From the NCBI RefSeq assembly GCF_042186555.1, contig NC_133326.1:99196144-99260143 (forward strand): 64,000 bases of DNA, read 5' to 3'. Positions 33,076 to 45,200 of this stretch are shown one piece after another. Under the pieces are notes generated by a model. It did not search any database. It saw only the letters and a program-made list of their open reading frames with translations, and was not told the DNA's origin. Numbering within the stretch: position 1 is the stretch's first letter; every line of letters starts with the position of its first letter. Made by a program: the position numbers and the translations under genes. Source of the DNA: Aquarana catesbeiana. Its lineage: Eukaryota; Chordata; Amphibia; Anura; Ranidae.

Positions 33076-35188
33076 GTAAGTTTTATTTTTTTATAATAGC
33101 CGCGGGGCAGTTACAGAGACACAGACATGGAGCTGTCAGGCAGGGAGAAGGGGGTGAGGGGGAGAGAGGAGAGCAGAGAGGAAAGCTGCGGATGACAGAG
33201 GGACGCACGCTGACCATGGTGGTCAGGGCTCAGCAGCCCTGATTATCGTGGCCACCACAGAAAGGGGGACACAGGAAGTGACAGGATCCACTAGGTTTTT
33301 TACAGTTTAGAGGGGGGCAGATTACACAGCACAGGCACTATACTGTTTAATCTGCTTTATGGGACCAGGATCGGAATCTTTTTTTTGGGATAACAAACAT
33401 TTTAATGTCCTCACTATCAGGCTGGCTATCCCTTGTCCAGGTTCACGTTATGTACTGTGGAAAATAGGAAACCTCTGTGATACAGCCCTAATTGTTTACA
33501 ATAGAAAGCACTCATTCATTCAACTTAGTTATGATAGCTTTAATCATCCAGGTGTGTGGCTTTTTTCTGTAATTTTGTCTCCTTTATTTCTTCCATTATT
33601 TATTATTGACATTCCTTTAGGGGGATCAGTTATATCTTGCTATCTGTGGCTATCCTCCTCCATGACAGAACAGCAGCAGAAGAGAAGAAACACAGAAATC
33701 AGAATCTAAGGAATGACTACAATGGCTATAGGAAGTAAGTTAGACAGACAATGAGAGCTAATGTGAGAAGGGTTGAGGTAGTGTCTCAGTCCCAAATTCC
33801 TATGTACAACACAGAAAAAAAAAAGTTTTGCCAATGGGACTTTTAAAGAGTCACACCTCAGTCAGTAAATGTAAAAATATGAATTTTTTTTTATTATCAT
33901 ACATTTAAAAACAAATGTACCACAATAATAAAGAAGACATAAATGATGAACACGAATGGTGCTCCATAGAGTTCATATGAAAAAATTAGATATGCGGGAC
34001 CTGAAAGCACCATACAGATACCCCAATCGATCTAGACCTGCTGCGTGAATGATCTCTACGCGTTTCGTGAGGTAATTCTCGCTTCCTCAGGAGAGGCGCA
34101 GGTAGGTATCTGGAGATAAAAATGAATCAGTAAATAACAATAATAATTAAAAAATCAATACATAAAAAATAAAAAAAGGGAGAAAGGGGTAGTAGGGGGA
34201 AGGGGAAAGGGCATGAGGAGAACCATGTATGTATGTATGAGTATATCTCAATATGTGTAACTTACAGGTAGTGCCAAGTGCTGGTCAACTCTCGCCGGAA
34301 AGGTCATTTGGATAAAGTTGGATAAAGAAGGCACGCTTATGTGCAGCAATATATATGGTAACATACAGAGGGTCTCCCCCGGGTATGTCCAGAAGTCAAC
34401 ACCTTTTCCCCATAGGAGCTGTGAAGGGGCGGGGAGATGGTAACAATGTGGTGTGTTCACAGATCTGACATCCTGGTGGTTGATGTAAATGCAACCAAAG
34501 GAAAGAAAAAATGCCACATACCTGGAAACATAATGGTGTTGTTTAATATATGGGTAAAAAATGCACTAATGACAAGGAGGAAAAATCTGTGAAGTGATAA
34601 AAAGTGTATATGTGTCACCAATAAAGATAGAAAAATCCCAATATGTAACAAAATAAGCACAACAATGATGGGGATACCATGATAGTAAGGATATAACCAA
34701 TAAGGCGTGTATAGGATAGTAGTAATAGGGCATGTTGTGTGTAGCAAACACTAATACCTATTAAACACATACCACAGTTGCTGAAAGTTGTACATATTTA
34801 TATATGTGGTAGTAGTATTCCATTAATCTAACATACCAGTTAATTCATAAAAGTGCAAAGCGTGGTCAAATATATATGTATATATGTGCCAGTGATAGCG
34901 GATGGGTAAAATTAGCCCTCAATATATAAAATGAATTGGCATAGAAATGCTATCTAGACATTAATCGGGTAAATTAATGAGTGAAGATGCAAAAATGGTG
35001 ATGCTGTGTGGCCCCAGTGTATAATGAAGACTTCAAATGGAAAAGGGATTCCATCTGAACAAACAAAACACCAAACATGTGGTGAAACCCTGACCGCCCA
35101 ACAGACACAAACAGTGAACACTAATTATAAAGTGAAAAGTTACAGCATGAATGTCAACCGTGGATGAACTTCAAGATATGACTTATCC
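33076..35188. other. no gene recognised; possible old repeat fragment near 34060
   Basis: The motif ctacgcgtttcgtgaggtaattctcgcttcctcagg at about 34057-34092 (shown in part) resembles a recurring vertebrate repeat word, but no element ends were found. G/A-rich and TA-rich patches occur. Open frames are short and without domains. Confidence 0.5.
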
Positions 35189-35191
35189 TTA

Positions 35192-35395
35192 TGCCGCGTA
35201 TACACGGCCGGACTTCACAACAGAAAAAGTCAGATGGGAGCATTTGGTCGGACATTCCAACCGTGTGTATGCCCCATCGGACTTTTTCTGTCGGCATTTC
35301 CGACAGACTCAGATATAGAACATGTTCTAAATCTTTCCGTCGGAAATGCCAATGGAGTTTAGCCCGTTGGGAAGTCCGGCCGTGTGTACGCGGCA
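35192..35395. mobile_element. Harbinger-like miniature element with TTA duplication
   Basis: The ends TGCCGCGTATACACGGCCGG and (other strand) TGCCGCGTACACACGGCCGG are flanked by TTA at 35189-35191 and 35396-35398, the TWA target typical of PIF/Harbinger elements. 204 bp, non-coding. Confidence 0.88.
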
Positions 35396-35398
35396 TTA

Positions 35399-36390
35399 GG
35401 GGAAGATAGACCAACACAGGACAGCCAAGTTCTGTACTGCTGGAAGCACAGCACTAAACCCATGTTAGAGCCTGGACTAAATAGTCCTGATTTTCATCGG
35501 CCGCAACCATGGGAGAGGATCTAGGGGCGTGCCCCATACCCTCACACTTTGCAAGCCCATTGGTTGATTTCAACCATGATGGCGCTGAAAGGGCGGGGCT
35601 CATTTGGATGCCGGCGCCGCGGAGAGGAGGGGGAGAGGAGCGAGGCTTTGTGTGCCCACATCGGTGGACCGTGGGACAGGTGAGTGTCTGATTATTAAAA
35701 GTCAGCAGCCACACTTTTTGTAGCTGCTGACTTTTAAATGGGTGAAATTCCGCTTTAAGGTGAAGAATGCACTGAAACTCATCAGGAGTGCGTCAAAAAC
35801 AAGCATGTAGAAAAGGATTGGGACTGCGTTTCTATGGTGTGAACTGGCCCCAAGGCACGATGCACATTTCCGCAATGAGCAGGTTTGAATGGGGTCTTGG
35901 AATTATGAAGCACCAAACCACCGGTGCTGCAGTAGCGTGCTTTTGGTGGCCTTAAAGGATAAGTTCACCTTGGGGAACATGTTTCTGCTCCTGCAGCCCT
36001 TTGCTGTTCCCTCCTTTCCCTATGACAGCAGTATGGGGAGATGTTCCCCATACTAACTGTCACTTTTTGAAAACAGCATAAGCTCTGCCCACATGGCCAC
36101 GTCATTCATTCACACAGCTCTGTGTATGAATGAACTACAAGTCCTGACATCCTTTGCGGCTGTCTGCTTGTAGTTCTCAATGAACTACCACGGCACTGTG
36201 GAGCACCATGGTAGTTCATTGATTCTTTCTGTCGGTGTATCTGCTTGCCCGTATGGGATGCACCGAGGACAGGGGAGGCAGCGCTGTATTCCCCAGCCAA
36301 GAGCTCCACTAACGTACTGACTCCGCCACATGCAGCCTGTATGCTCGGGAGGGAGCAGCTGTAGTAGGAGCAGAGATCGGAATGGGTTCC
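35399..36390. other. no gene; fragments of TTAA-type elements
   Basis: A hairpin pairing aaaagtcagcagc with gctgctgactttt lies at 35697-35735, followed by attccgct and TTAA at about 35754-35757. This is like the right ends of other TTAA elements. A further scrap shares tttctatggtgtgaac with 3995. Confidence 0.55.
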
Positions 36391-36955
36391 GCTGTAGTAT
36401 GTCCGCAGTCTCTGACCATCTGCTGCAGTATGTCCGCAGTCTATAACCGTCTCCTGTAGTATGTCCGCAGTCTCTGACCGTCTCCTGTAGTATGTCCGCA
36501 GTCTCTGACCGTCTCCTGTAGTATGTCCACAGTCTCTGACCGTCTCCTGTAATATGTCCGCAGTCTCTGACCGTCTCCTGTAGTATGTCCACAGTCTCTG
36601 ACCGTCTCCTGTAGTATGTCTACAGTCTCTGATCATCTCCTGTACCATGTCTGCAGTCTCTGACCGTCTCCTGTAGTATGTCTGCAGTCTCTGACCGTCT
36701 CCTGTAGTATGTCTGCAGTCTCTAACCGTCTCCTGTAGTATGTCTGCAGTCTCTAACCGTCTCCTGTAGCATGTCTGCAGTCTCTAACCGTCTCCTGTAG
36801 TATGTCTGCAGTCTCTGACCGTCTCCTGTAGTATGTCCGCAGTCTCTAACCGTCTCCTGTAGTATGTCTACAGTCTCTTGTCAAATCCTGCAGTATGTCT
36901 GCAGTCTCTGACCATCTCCTGTAATATGTCCGCAGTTTGACTGTCTACTGCAGTC
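36391..36955 (+). repeat. 31-bp minisatellite, about 18 copies
   Basis: The unit is ctgtagtatgtccgcagtct plus ctgaccgtctc. Copies differ by a few substitutions. Not coding. Confidence 0.9.
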
Positions 36956-37040
36956 AGTGAATTGTAATGATAGACTGTAACCTTCGGCAACCAACTGTAA
37001 TCGCTGCTTCATCTGCTGCACTAAACTGATTTTGAGGCTG

Positions 37041-38958
37041 CTGTAGTGAGCTCTGTATGTATATACCAGTGTTGGGCTGTAGTGAGCTCTGTATGTATAT
37101 ACCAGTGTTGGGCTGTAGTGAGCTCTGTATGTATATACCAGTGTTGGGCTGTAGTGAGCTCTGTATGTATATACCAGTGTTGGGATGTAGGGAGCTATGT
37201 ATGTATATACCAGTATTGGGATGTAGTGAGCTCTGTATGTATATACCAGTGTTGGGCTGTAGGGAGCTCTGTATGTATATACCAGTGTTGGGCTGTAGTG
37301 AGCTCTGTATGTATATACCAGTGTTGTGCTGTAGTGAGCTCTGTATGTATATACCAGTGTTGTGCTGTAGTGAGCTCTGTATGTATATACCAGGGTTGGG
37401 CTGTAGTGAGCTCTGTATGTATATACCAGGGTTGGGCTGTAGTGAGCTCTGTATGTATATACCAGTGTTGGGCTGTAGTGAGCTCTGTATGTATATACCA
37501 GTGTTGTGCTGTAGTGAGCTCTGTATGTATATACCAGTGTTGGGCTGTAGTGAGCTCTGTATGTATATACCAATGTTGGGATGTAGTGAGCTCTGTATGT
37601 ATATACCAGTGTTGTGCTGTAGTGAGCTCTGTATGTATATACCAGTGTTGGGATGTAGGGAGCTCTGTATGTATATACCAGTGTTGGGCTGTAGTGAGCT
37701 CTGTATGTATATACCAGTGTTGGGATGTAGTGAGCTCTGTATGTATATACCAGCGTTGGGATGTAGTGAGCTCTGTATGTATATACCAGCGTTGGGATGT
37801 AGGGAGCTCTGTATGTATATACCAGTGTTGGGATGTAGGGAGCTCTGTATGTATATACCAGCATTGGGATGTAGTGAGCTCTGTATGTATATACCAGTGT
37901 TGGGGTTTAGTGAGCTCTGTATGTATATACCAGTTTTGGGATGTAGGGAGCTCTGTATGTATATACCAGTGTTGGGATGTAGTGAGCTCTGTATGTATAT
38001 ACCAGTGTTGGGATGTAGGGAGCTCTGTATGTATATACCAGTGTTGGGATGTAAGGAGCTCTGTATGTATATACCAGTGTTGGGATGTAGGGAGCTCTGT
38101 ATGTATATACCAGTGTTGGGATGTAGGGAGCTCTGTATGTATATACCAGTGTTGGGATGTAAGGAGCTCTGTATGTATATACCAGTGTTGGGATGTAGGG
38201 AGCTGTATGTATATACCAGTGTTGGGATGTAGTGAGCTCTGTATGTATATACCAGTGTTGGGATGTAGTGAGCTCTGTATGTATATACCAGTGTTGGGCT
38301 GTAGGGAGCTCTGTATGTATATACCAGTGTTGGGCTGTAGGGAGCTCTGTATGTATATACCAGTGTTGGGCTGTAGGGAGCTCTGTATGTATATACCAGT
38401 GTTGGGATGTAGGGAGCTCTGTATGTATATACCAGTGTTGGGATGTAGGGAGCTGTATGTATATACCAGTGTTGGGCTGTAGGGAGCTGTATGTATATAC
38501 CAGTGTTGGGCTGTAGGGAGCTGTATGTATATACCAGTGTTGGGGTTTAGTGAGCTCTGTATGTATATACCAGTGTTGGGATGTAGGGAGCTCTGTATGT
38601 ATATACCAGTGTTGGGCTGTAGTGAGCTCTGTATGTATATACCAGTGTTGGGATGTAGTGAGCTCTGTATGTATATACCAGCGTTGGGATGTAGTGAGCT
38701 CTGTATGTATATACCAGTGTTGTGATGTAGTGAACTCTGTATGTATATACCAGTGTTGGGCTGTAGTGAGCTCTGTATGTATATACCAGTGTTGGGATGT
38801 AGTGAGCTCTGTATGTATATACCAGCGTTGGGATGTAGTGAGCTCTGTATGTATATACCAGTGTTGTGATGTAGTGAACTCTGTATGTATATACCAGTGT
38901 TGGGATGTAGGGAGCTCTGTATGTATATACCAGTGTTGGGTTGCAGGGAGTTCTCTAT
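37041..38958 (+). repeat. 36-bp minisatellite, about 53 copies
   Basis: The unit is ctgtagtgagctctgtatgt plus atataccagtgttggg. Most copies are 36 bp; a few lack CT and are 34 bp. Because 36 is a multiple of three, several frames stay open on both strands for hundreds of codons; none looks like a protein. It ends about 270 bp before the mcee start codon. Confidence 0.95.
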
Positions 38959-39120
38959 ATATGTATATAGTATTATGCAGTGTCTGTATTCTGTGTGTAC
39001 AGACATACACAGCACCCTATAGCCCCTCGCTATATATATATACACATTTACACAACACAGTGACATACAACACGTCGCCGGAGATCCAAACATTGGAGCA
39101 GACAGTCACATGACTAAGAT

Positions 39121-39226
39121 GTAATTTCTCCTTCAACTCGCCCCTCTAGCATCCCGTCCAATGGAAGCCTTGGAGGCGGTGCTTGTTTCCCGTGTAATAA
39201 AGTTTTGTTGAATTAGTGTAAACAAT
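39121..39226 (+). promoter_or_regulatory. mcee: mcee promoter region with CCAAT box
   Basis: A CCAAT motif lies at 39158-39162, about 65 bp before the start codon. No TATA box is well placed near the start. The TA-rich run at 39030-39042 belongs to the edge of the minisatellite. The 5' UTR must be short if transcription starts near the ATG. Promoter function is inferred from position. Confidence 0.5.
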
Positions 39227-39234
39227 ATGGCGGC
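39223..39234 (+). promoter_or_regulatory. mcee: TISU/YY1-like element over the mcee start codon
   Basis: CAATATGGCGGC matches the TISU consensus SAASATGGCGGC at 11 of 12 positions (T at -1 instead of C/G) and fits the YY1 core AANATGGCGGC. TISU elements are known to combine YY1 binding with efficient, scanning-independent initiation on very short 5' UTRs, and are common in genes for mitochondrial proteins. Its role here is inferred. Confidence 0.6.
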
Positions 39235-39254
39235 GTCCATGTGCCGGGTCACAG
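39227..39254 (+). CDS. mcee: mcee coding exon 1
   Basis: Twenty-eight coding bases encode MAASMCRVT plus the first base of a glycine codon. They are followed directly by the donor GTAGTG at 39255, so the intron is phase 1. A second in-frame ATG lies at 39239. I chose the upstream ATG because it sits in a near-perfect TISU/YY1 motif and matches the usual Met-Ala start of vertebrate mitochondrial precursors. The short first exon, which holds only part of the targeting peptide, fits the vertebrate gene layout. The transcription start was not located. Confidence 0.82.
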
Positions 39255-42200
39255 GTAGTGCGGACATATGGGGTCGGGGTGTCTCTTCAGTTCTGTGTGT
39301 TTCCCATCACAATGTCCCCTGTGTGTTATATCCGGGCGCAGTATGACCTCTCTGTGTTGTAGTGAAGGAGCTGATCACATGTGAGCTGAGTGTGAGAAGT
39401 CATGGATGATGAAGTGGTGAAGGGTGGATATATATACAGTGTATTGCTCTGTGCTGATCGCGCATTGATTGCTGCTCTCTGTACCACAGGGATGTAGAGG
39501 AGTTCTGACTTCACTTGCCACATGCTTGTTCCATTCAGTGATTTTCAGAATATAGAATCCAGAGACAGCCAGGACACCGCCATCTTTTTATACATTTCTG
39601 TGTATAATGCCACTCTGTGCGTCTTCATGTCATGGATTTCATTATAGTACCTGTAAAACGCTCTTTAAAGTGGAAGAAAAGCCTTACACTGACTACATCT
39701 CCCCCCCCCCCCCCCTACTTACTCTGTGTAAAAAAAGATCCATGTACTTACCTCTTTAAATCCAGTCATGTGATCCTGCAGCTCCTGCTCCCCTGTGTCG
39801 GTGAGCGGCTGCTGCAGAGGAGAAGAGGGAGCTGATGAATGATGCCACTGCACAGCCATTGTCGGTCGCTCCCTGACACAGGGGAGCCAGAGCCGCAGAA
39901 CCACGTGACTGGACTGGATTTAAGAAAAGGTAAGTACACAGTTCCTTCCTTCCCTTTTTTTTTTCTACAGAGTAGTCAGGATAGGTAGGAGTAGGGGAGC
40001 GGGGACAATTGTAAGAAGAGTTAAAGCAGAACTTCATCCAAAAGGGAACGTTCTGCTTGTTTGCATCCTCCACTGCCACATTTAGCACTTTTTTGGGGAG
40101 GGAGCAGGTACCTAGTTTTGACAGATACCAGCACCCTCCTCCGGTCACATGTGCCATGGCAATCTGAGCCAGACATTCGCCCTCCCCTGGGGTCTTCTGG
40201 GACACATGACAGCTCCCAGAAGACTACTGGACCAGTCACAAAGCGCAGCGGGAAACCAGCTGCTGGTTTCCCTTACCTAAGATGCACCCAAAGTCAATTA
40301 AAGAATCGGTTCAGGTGAGGACATAGCTGGATTCCTAAACAGGTAAGTGTCCTATTATTAAAAGTCAGCAGCTTGACATCACTTCCGGTTTACTCGGGAA
40401 GCCATCGGTGCCATTTAAAAAAAAAATCAAGAGCGTTCAAAAACACTGATCTTGGTGTTTTGAATTCTTTTAAGGGCAGAGGAGGGATTTGGAGTCTTAT
40501 AGATCCCAGATTTCTCCATAAAGAGTACCTGTCACAAGGATGTTTACATTGGCCCACACATGTGAGGTATCACCGCGAATGTCACATCATGGGCAGTAAC
40601 TCTCCCATCAGTCCTCCTCTGTAAATCTAAAGTGGTAACATGTAAAGGCTTTTAAAATGTCACCTACGGATAGTAACATTTATGTTGTATGTCGCCGCTC
40701 CATGGGCGCGTGTAATTTTAAAGCGCAACATTATGATATTACCTTTCAGGTTCGAAAAAAGTAAACCGCTGGGTGTGTCACCTTGTCACACACATGTTAT
40801 GCATGCATTTTCTGCTGTTGTCACCATCAGGAAACCCGTGCTAAGGAATGCCTTGGAGCCGTTGCTGGAGTGCTACAGGAGATCAGCACCTATGAAATGC
40901 AGCAAAGAGTAAAAACAAAACACAAATGTATATAATACACAATTCATCTGCTTTAACTGTGTGCAGAAATACTCCTTTACATTTTAAAACTGATCATCTC
41001 CGGCCTTACCTTCAGTCTTGCATAGTTGTATAGGCTCCCCTCCTGTACTGAAATCACTGTACTCTGTGAATTTCTCACAGTGTGCGTTAAAAGCTGCAAC
41101 AATTCAGATAGAGCTTGCCTTGTTTCCTGGCTGGGAGACATCTAGCTTCATCTAGCCCTCATCCCCAGCCTGGCTGTCTCTGGCCCATCTCTTTCATTCA
41201 TTGGATTTCAGCTCTGTCAATAATGGAAGATCAGAATGAATGGGGGTGTTACCTGGTGTGGTCTGCATGGAAATGCAGCCTGCTTAGGAATGCCCACTCC
41301 TCCAGACTCACATTCACCCATCAAGGCATTATATTTGCATAACTCCTCCTAAGAGCCAACCCACTGCTTGCACTTGGACTAAGGGGTCTGGAGGGGCATC
41401 CAGAGACGAGGTGCTGTGATGTTTTCAGGAAGTTGTGTATAGCACCCTGCTGCACCACTTCTTCTCCCACCAGACATGATCTGCCTGCATTCCATAGAGA
41501 ATCACAGAGACCTGGTGATGACACGGGTCCAAAATAATGTATGTAAAGAGAGACGGGAAGATTTTATTTAAACATTTTATTAGCATGTTGGTAGGGGGAG
41601 CGGGGGCGAGAGGAGGCGGAATAGAGGCAGATTAAACTTCAGCTTTAAATTATCTTCCTATTTGGAGATTTTTTTTTTTTTTTATTGTATTTTAATACAC
41701 TCCCAAGACCTGAAAGAAGACACTTGGTAATCAGACAGTGCTGATAAATATTGCTTGTTAGGTCATGCCCTTCTGTTTGCTGCAGTTACAAAACCAAAAT
41801 GCTGTTAGTAAAATGATTTAAAAAGTCCCGATTTCTTGTGTGACTTGGAGTTTTCTACACATTTTGCCTTTTTTTGCTAGGTGATGCTTTATGTATTAGC
41901 ATTATGAGGACTTACTCCTTGGTGGCTACCGTTTAGCCCCGATTCACACTGCTGCGACTTATCATGTGACTTGCGACACAGTTGCATGACAAATCAAAAC
42001 ACATTTATTTCAGTGGGTGCCATCAATGCGACTCAAGTGGTAGTAACAAAAAGGCCCTGCACTACTTTTCTGTGACTTTGCATTACGGCTTGAGTGCCAT
42101 AGACTGCAATGTTGAATCACAGAAGTCGCAAGGAAGCCGCAAGCAGGTTGCATGATTTCCAAGTGCAACTTTGTATTGTGACTTGCTTACAGCTTGATGT

Positions 42201-45200
42201 CATTTCAATGCAACTTTGATGCTTTGCACATTTGGCTTTGGCCAGTCATAACAACACAGATTTTGACACATATTATTGACCTTACATTGTTTGGACTGTT
42301 CTGTGGCTGAAAAGCTCTCCCAGTCCTCATGGCAGAGTCTTGCTACCTCTAACCATGCTCAGTCTTGCTTGCCTTGGTTTTTATAGGTCGGGTCCCTTGC
42401 ATCAAAAATTGCAGGACACTCACGTACAAGTCAGATGGAGTTGTTCATTGTCAAGAGCATCCCACAACCTCTTGGAAGCCATCTTTTCTGCACTGTAAAC
42501 ACAGTTTACTGTACAATGTGCCTGATATGTAGACAATGTGTTTTGGGAAGTGACAATACTTCCAAGGAGATTTTGAGCTGCAGGGATGGGCTGAACCACT
42601 GATACACAGCAGAAAATGGAATGAGAGGGGAGTATAGGGTTAAAACCCCTCTGAAGTTGCAGTCAAAGTCACAAAGATAAAACAAAGAAACAACTTCCTT
42701 GTGATTTTAATATTGCAGTCTATGGCACTCATGTTGCAAGGAAGACACAGAAAAGTAGTCCAGGAACTTTTTTTTTTGTGACTTGAGTTGAGCAATTAGG
42801 AAGGCACCCGTTGAAATTAATATGTTTTGACTTTTCATGTAACTTTCTGAGTCGCAGGTTGCAGCAAGTCACATGAGAAGTTGCAGCAGTGTGAACCAGG
42901 GCTACGTGTAGGCAAAGTCCCCACTGAACACCACTGTTTCCAGTATAGAAAGTAATGGGAAATTCTTCATTTCTAAATTGTCAAGTGAAGAGGTGGTGAG
43001 GAGAAATCTTCCAATGGAGACATATTTTGATGATGGCTTTCTAAGAAGTGATATCCACTCGCTTTGGAGAGAGCGCTTCTTACTTCCTGCTGACTCTCTG
43101 GAAATATCCCTGATGGGACACAGACAGAAAAAAAAGGCCTGGTAGGGGTCTTATCCATGCTCCATCCATTCAAAGCCAAACAAATGGTGGCTTTACACAC
43201 ACTTCAAAGTCATAAGATATGAATCAGTTCAGTTTCTGATAGAGGTTCACTACCTTCTCAAAATTTACATTTTTAAAATGTCATCTATACTTTTTTTCTG
43301 ACTAATATTTCTTATTATTTTCAGGGTTATTTTGTAGGATTAATGGCATCATTCAGACAAAAAGAAATCTGTCCGTTTCCCAAACATTGGTCCAGAAGAT
43401 TACCGATTCCTTGTGGAAATTAGGACGGCTCAATCATGTTGCCATTGCAGTTCCTGACTTAGAAAAGGCCAAATCTGTTTATCAGAATGTCTTGGGAGCC
43501 CAAGTGAGTGAGACTGTCCCTCTTCCTGAGCACGGAGTGTACACAGTGTTTGTAGAACTTGGAAACACAAAGCTGGAACTTCTGCATCCCCTGGGACAGA
43601 ACAGCCCAATCTCTGGCTTCCTGCAGAAGAACAAGGCTGGTGGAATGCATCATATATGCATTGAGGTACATTTCCAGTGCTTATGTTTCTTATTTACTAT
43701 AAAGTTTTAAAGATGGGTTGTCACTTTGGGTTTCTGATGGCTTAGAGCCCTTCCCTACTTGTATATCCAAAACTAAAAGAAAAGGTCAGGCATCTGTCAT
43801 TTTAAGGATGTAAGCAAAGGCAAATAAAAGCAATTTATGCTGCAATTCTCCCCTTCAGTCCAAATATTTCCTTCACAGTATTTTTTTTTTTTTTCTGCCA
43901 CTAGATGTCTTGAATTTGCCAGTTTAAATGAAGGCCAGCATCATTCACCCCACTCTTTCTGTGCCCTTTTTGTAATCAACTCGCCACCATTCTGTGACTC
44001 TACAGTTGGATAAAAAGGAAGAGCACCCGGTGTCCAGAGATTTGCAACTTCTAAAGTACGGTTCATAGATGTTTATTGAAAAGTAGCAACATGTACATCA
44101 ACTAAAGTCAGAATCCTGCCATCGAGGTTTCTAAAATCTTGTGTCTAACACAACCTTTCATGGAATTCTTTCCCATCCAATAGTATGCAGCAGCAGCCCT
44201 GAAGAAGGGGGAGTATCCCCCCCCCCCCCCCCCAAAGCATTGGCTTCATGTACTGTACATGTTGCTACTTTTCAATAAATGTCTATGACCCATACTTTAG
44301 AAGTGGCAATTCTCTGGACACAGACGCTCCTTCCATTTTATCCAAGCCTACATGTTGAAATGACCGTAAGGTCGCACTGAAAAGGTAGCAGCCCAATCCC
44401 CAAGAGGGCCCATTGACATCATCCATCATTGGGCACTATCCACTGGAAGGAATTTCTTCCTTTTTGCTCACACGAATACCCACCCAGGACCAGTGACTAA
44501 TCCAGTCAGTCCAGTCTCCAACACAAGCCAGTGACTCTACAGTGGAAGAGTTAATTTGCCCTGTAAAATTACCATGTTCCTTTGCTTGTTATGGACAATG
44601 TAAAAGTTCTCCTTAAAGCAGTATATACATGGGGGAAATTGGGCTGACTAACGTTTACTTTTGGCTGTTAATAGTTCATTGTGTAGAATTTTCAGCCATA
44701 CTATTCTTCAGGAGGGGAAGCGGAGAGTGAACAGGAATTCTTTTTTTTTTTTGTTTTTTTTTTTTTTTTTACACTCTGCTTATTACAGTAATGATCACTG
44801 TAATCTATCTCTACCACTGTGCAAAGGTTACTTACTACTGTGATTAGTGAGATTGGTCACAGTAATCATATGGTGCAGGGCCGGGGACCACAACCGGGGA
44901 CCATGTGATCGCTGTGACCAATCACAGAGAGCAACACAGTAGTAAGCAAGGCATCATAAATGACAGCCTTGCTTACTATTATAACAGTGATCACTGTGAT
45001 TGGTCACAGAGATCACATGGTACCAGGGCCGCACTAAGCAGCTGAGTGGGCTGTAGTCAGTGAACATATCCGGTTACAGATCATGCCGCTGCGCGCCCCA
45101 CGGTACATCCTCCCAGAACTAGAGGCCGCCGACCCAGCAGTTTATTTACATTGGCCGGGCAGGAAACACTTAATTTAGACTTTTACATTTGTCCTGGTAA

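Noticed and set aside
36106..36648. 180-codon minus-strand frame with YYRRRSETADILQ repeats
   Set aside because: Translation of the 31-bp minisatellite plus flanking sequence.
36391..38958. Regular tandem arrays that might suggest CRISPR
   Set aside because: Units are contiguous with no unique spacers, and the genome is a vertebrate.
37046..39093. Open frames of 327-632 codons on both strands (CIYQCW- and YIHTEL-type repeats)
   Set aside because: All are translations of the 36-bp minisatellite. The same DNA is open in several frames on both strands, which is expected from a stop-free unit of 36 bp.
39001..39226. First exon of MPHOSPH10 on the minus strand
   Set aside because: The ATG codons present open only very short or unrecognisable frames.
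43387..43710. mcee exon 2 frame read through past 43665
   Set aside because: The donor GAG|GTACAT and the exact continuation VDDIKEAM in exon 3 show that residues after 43665 are intronic.
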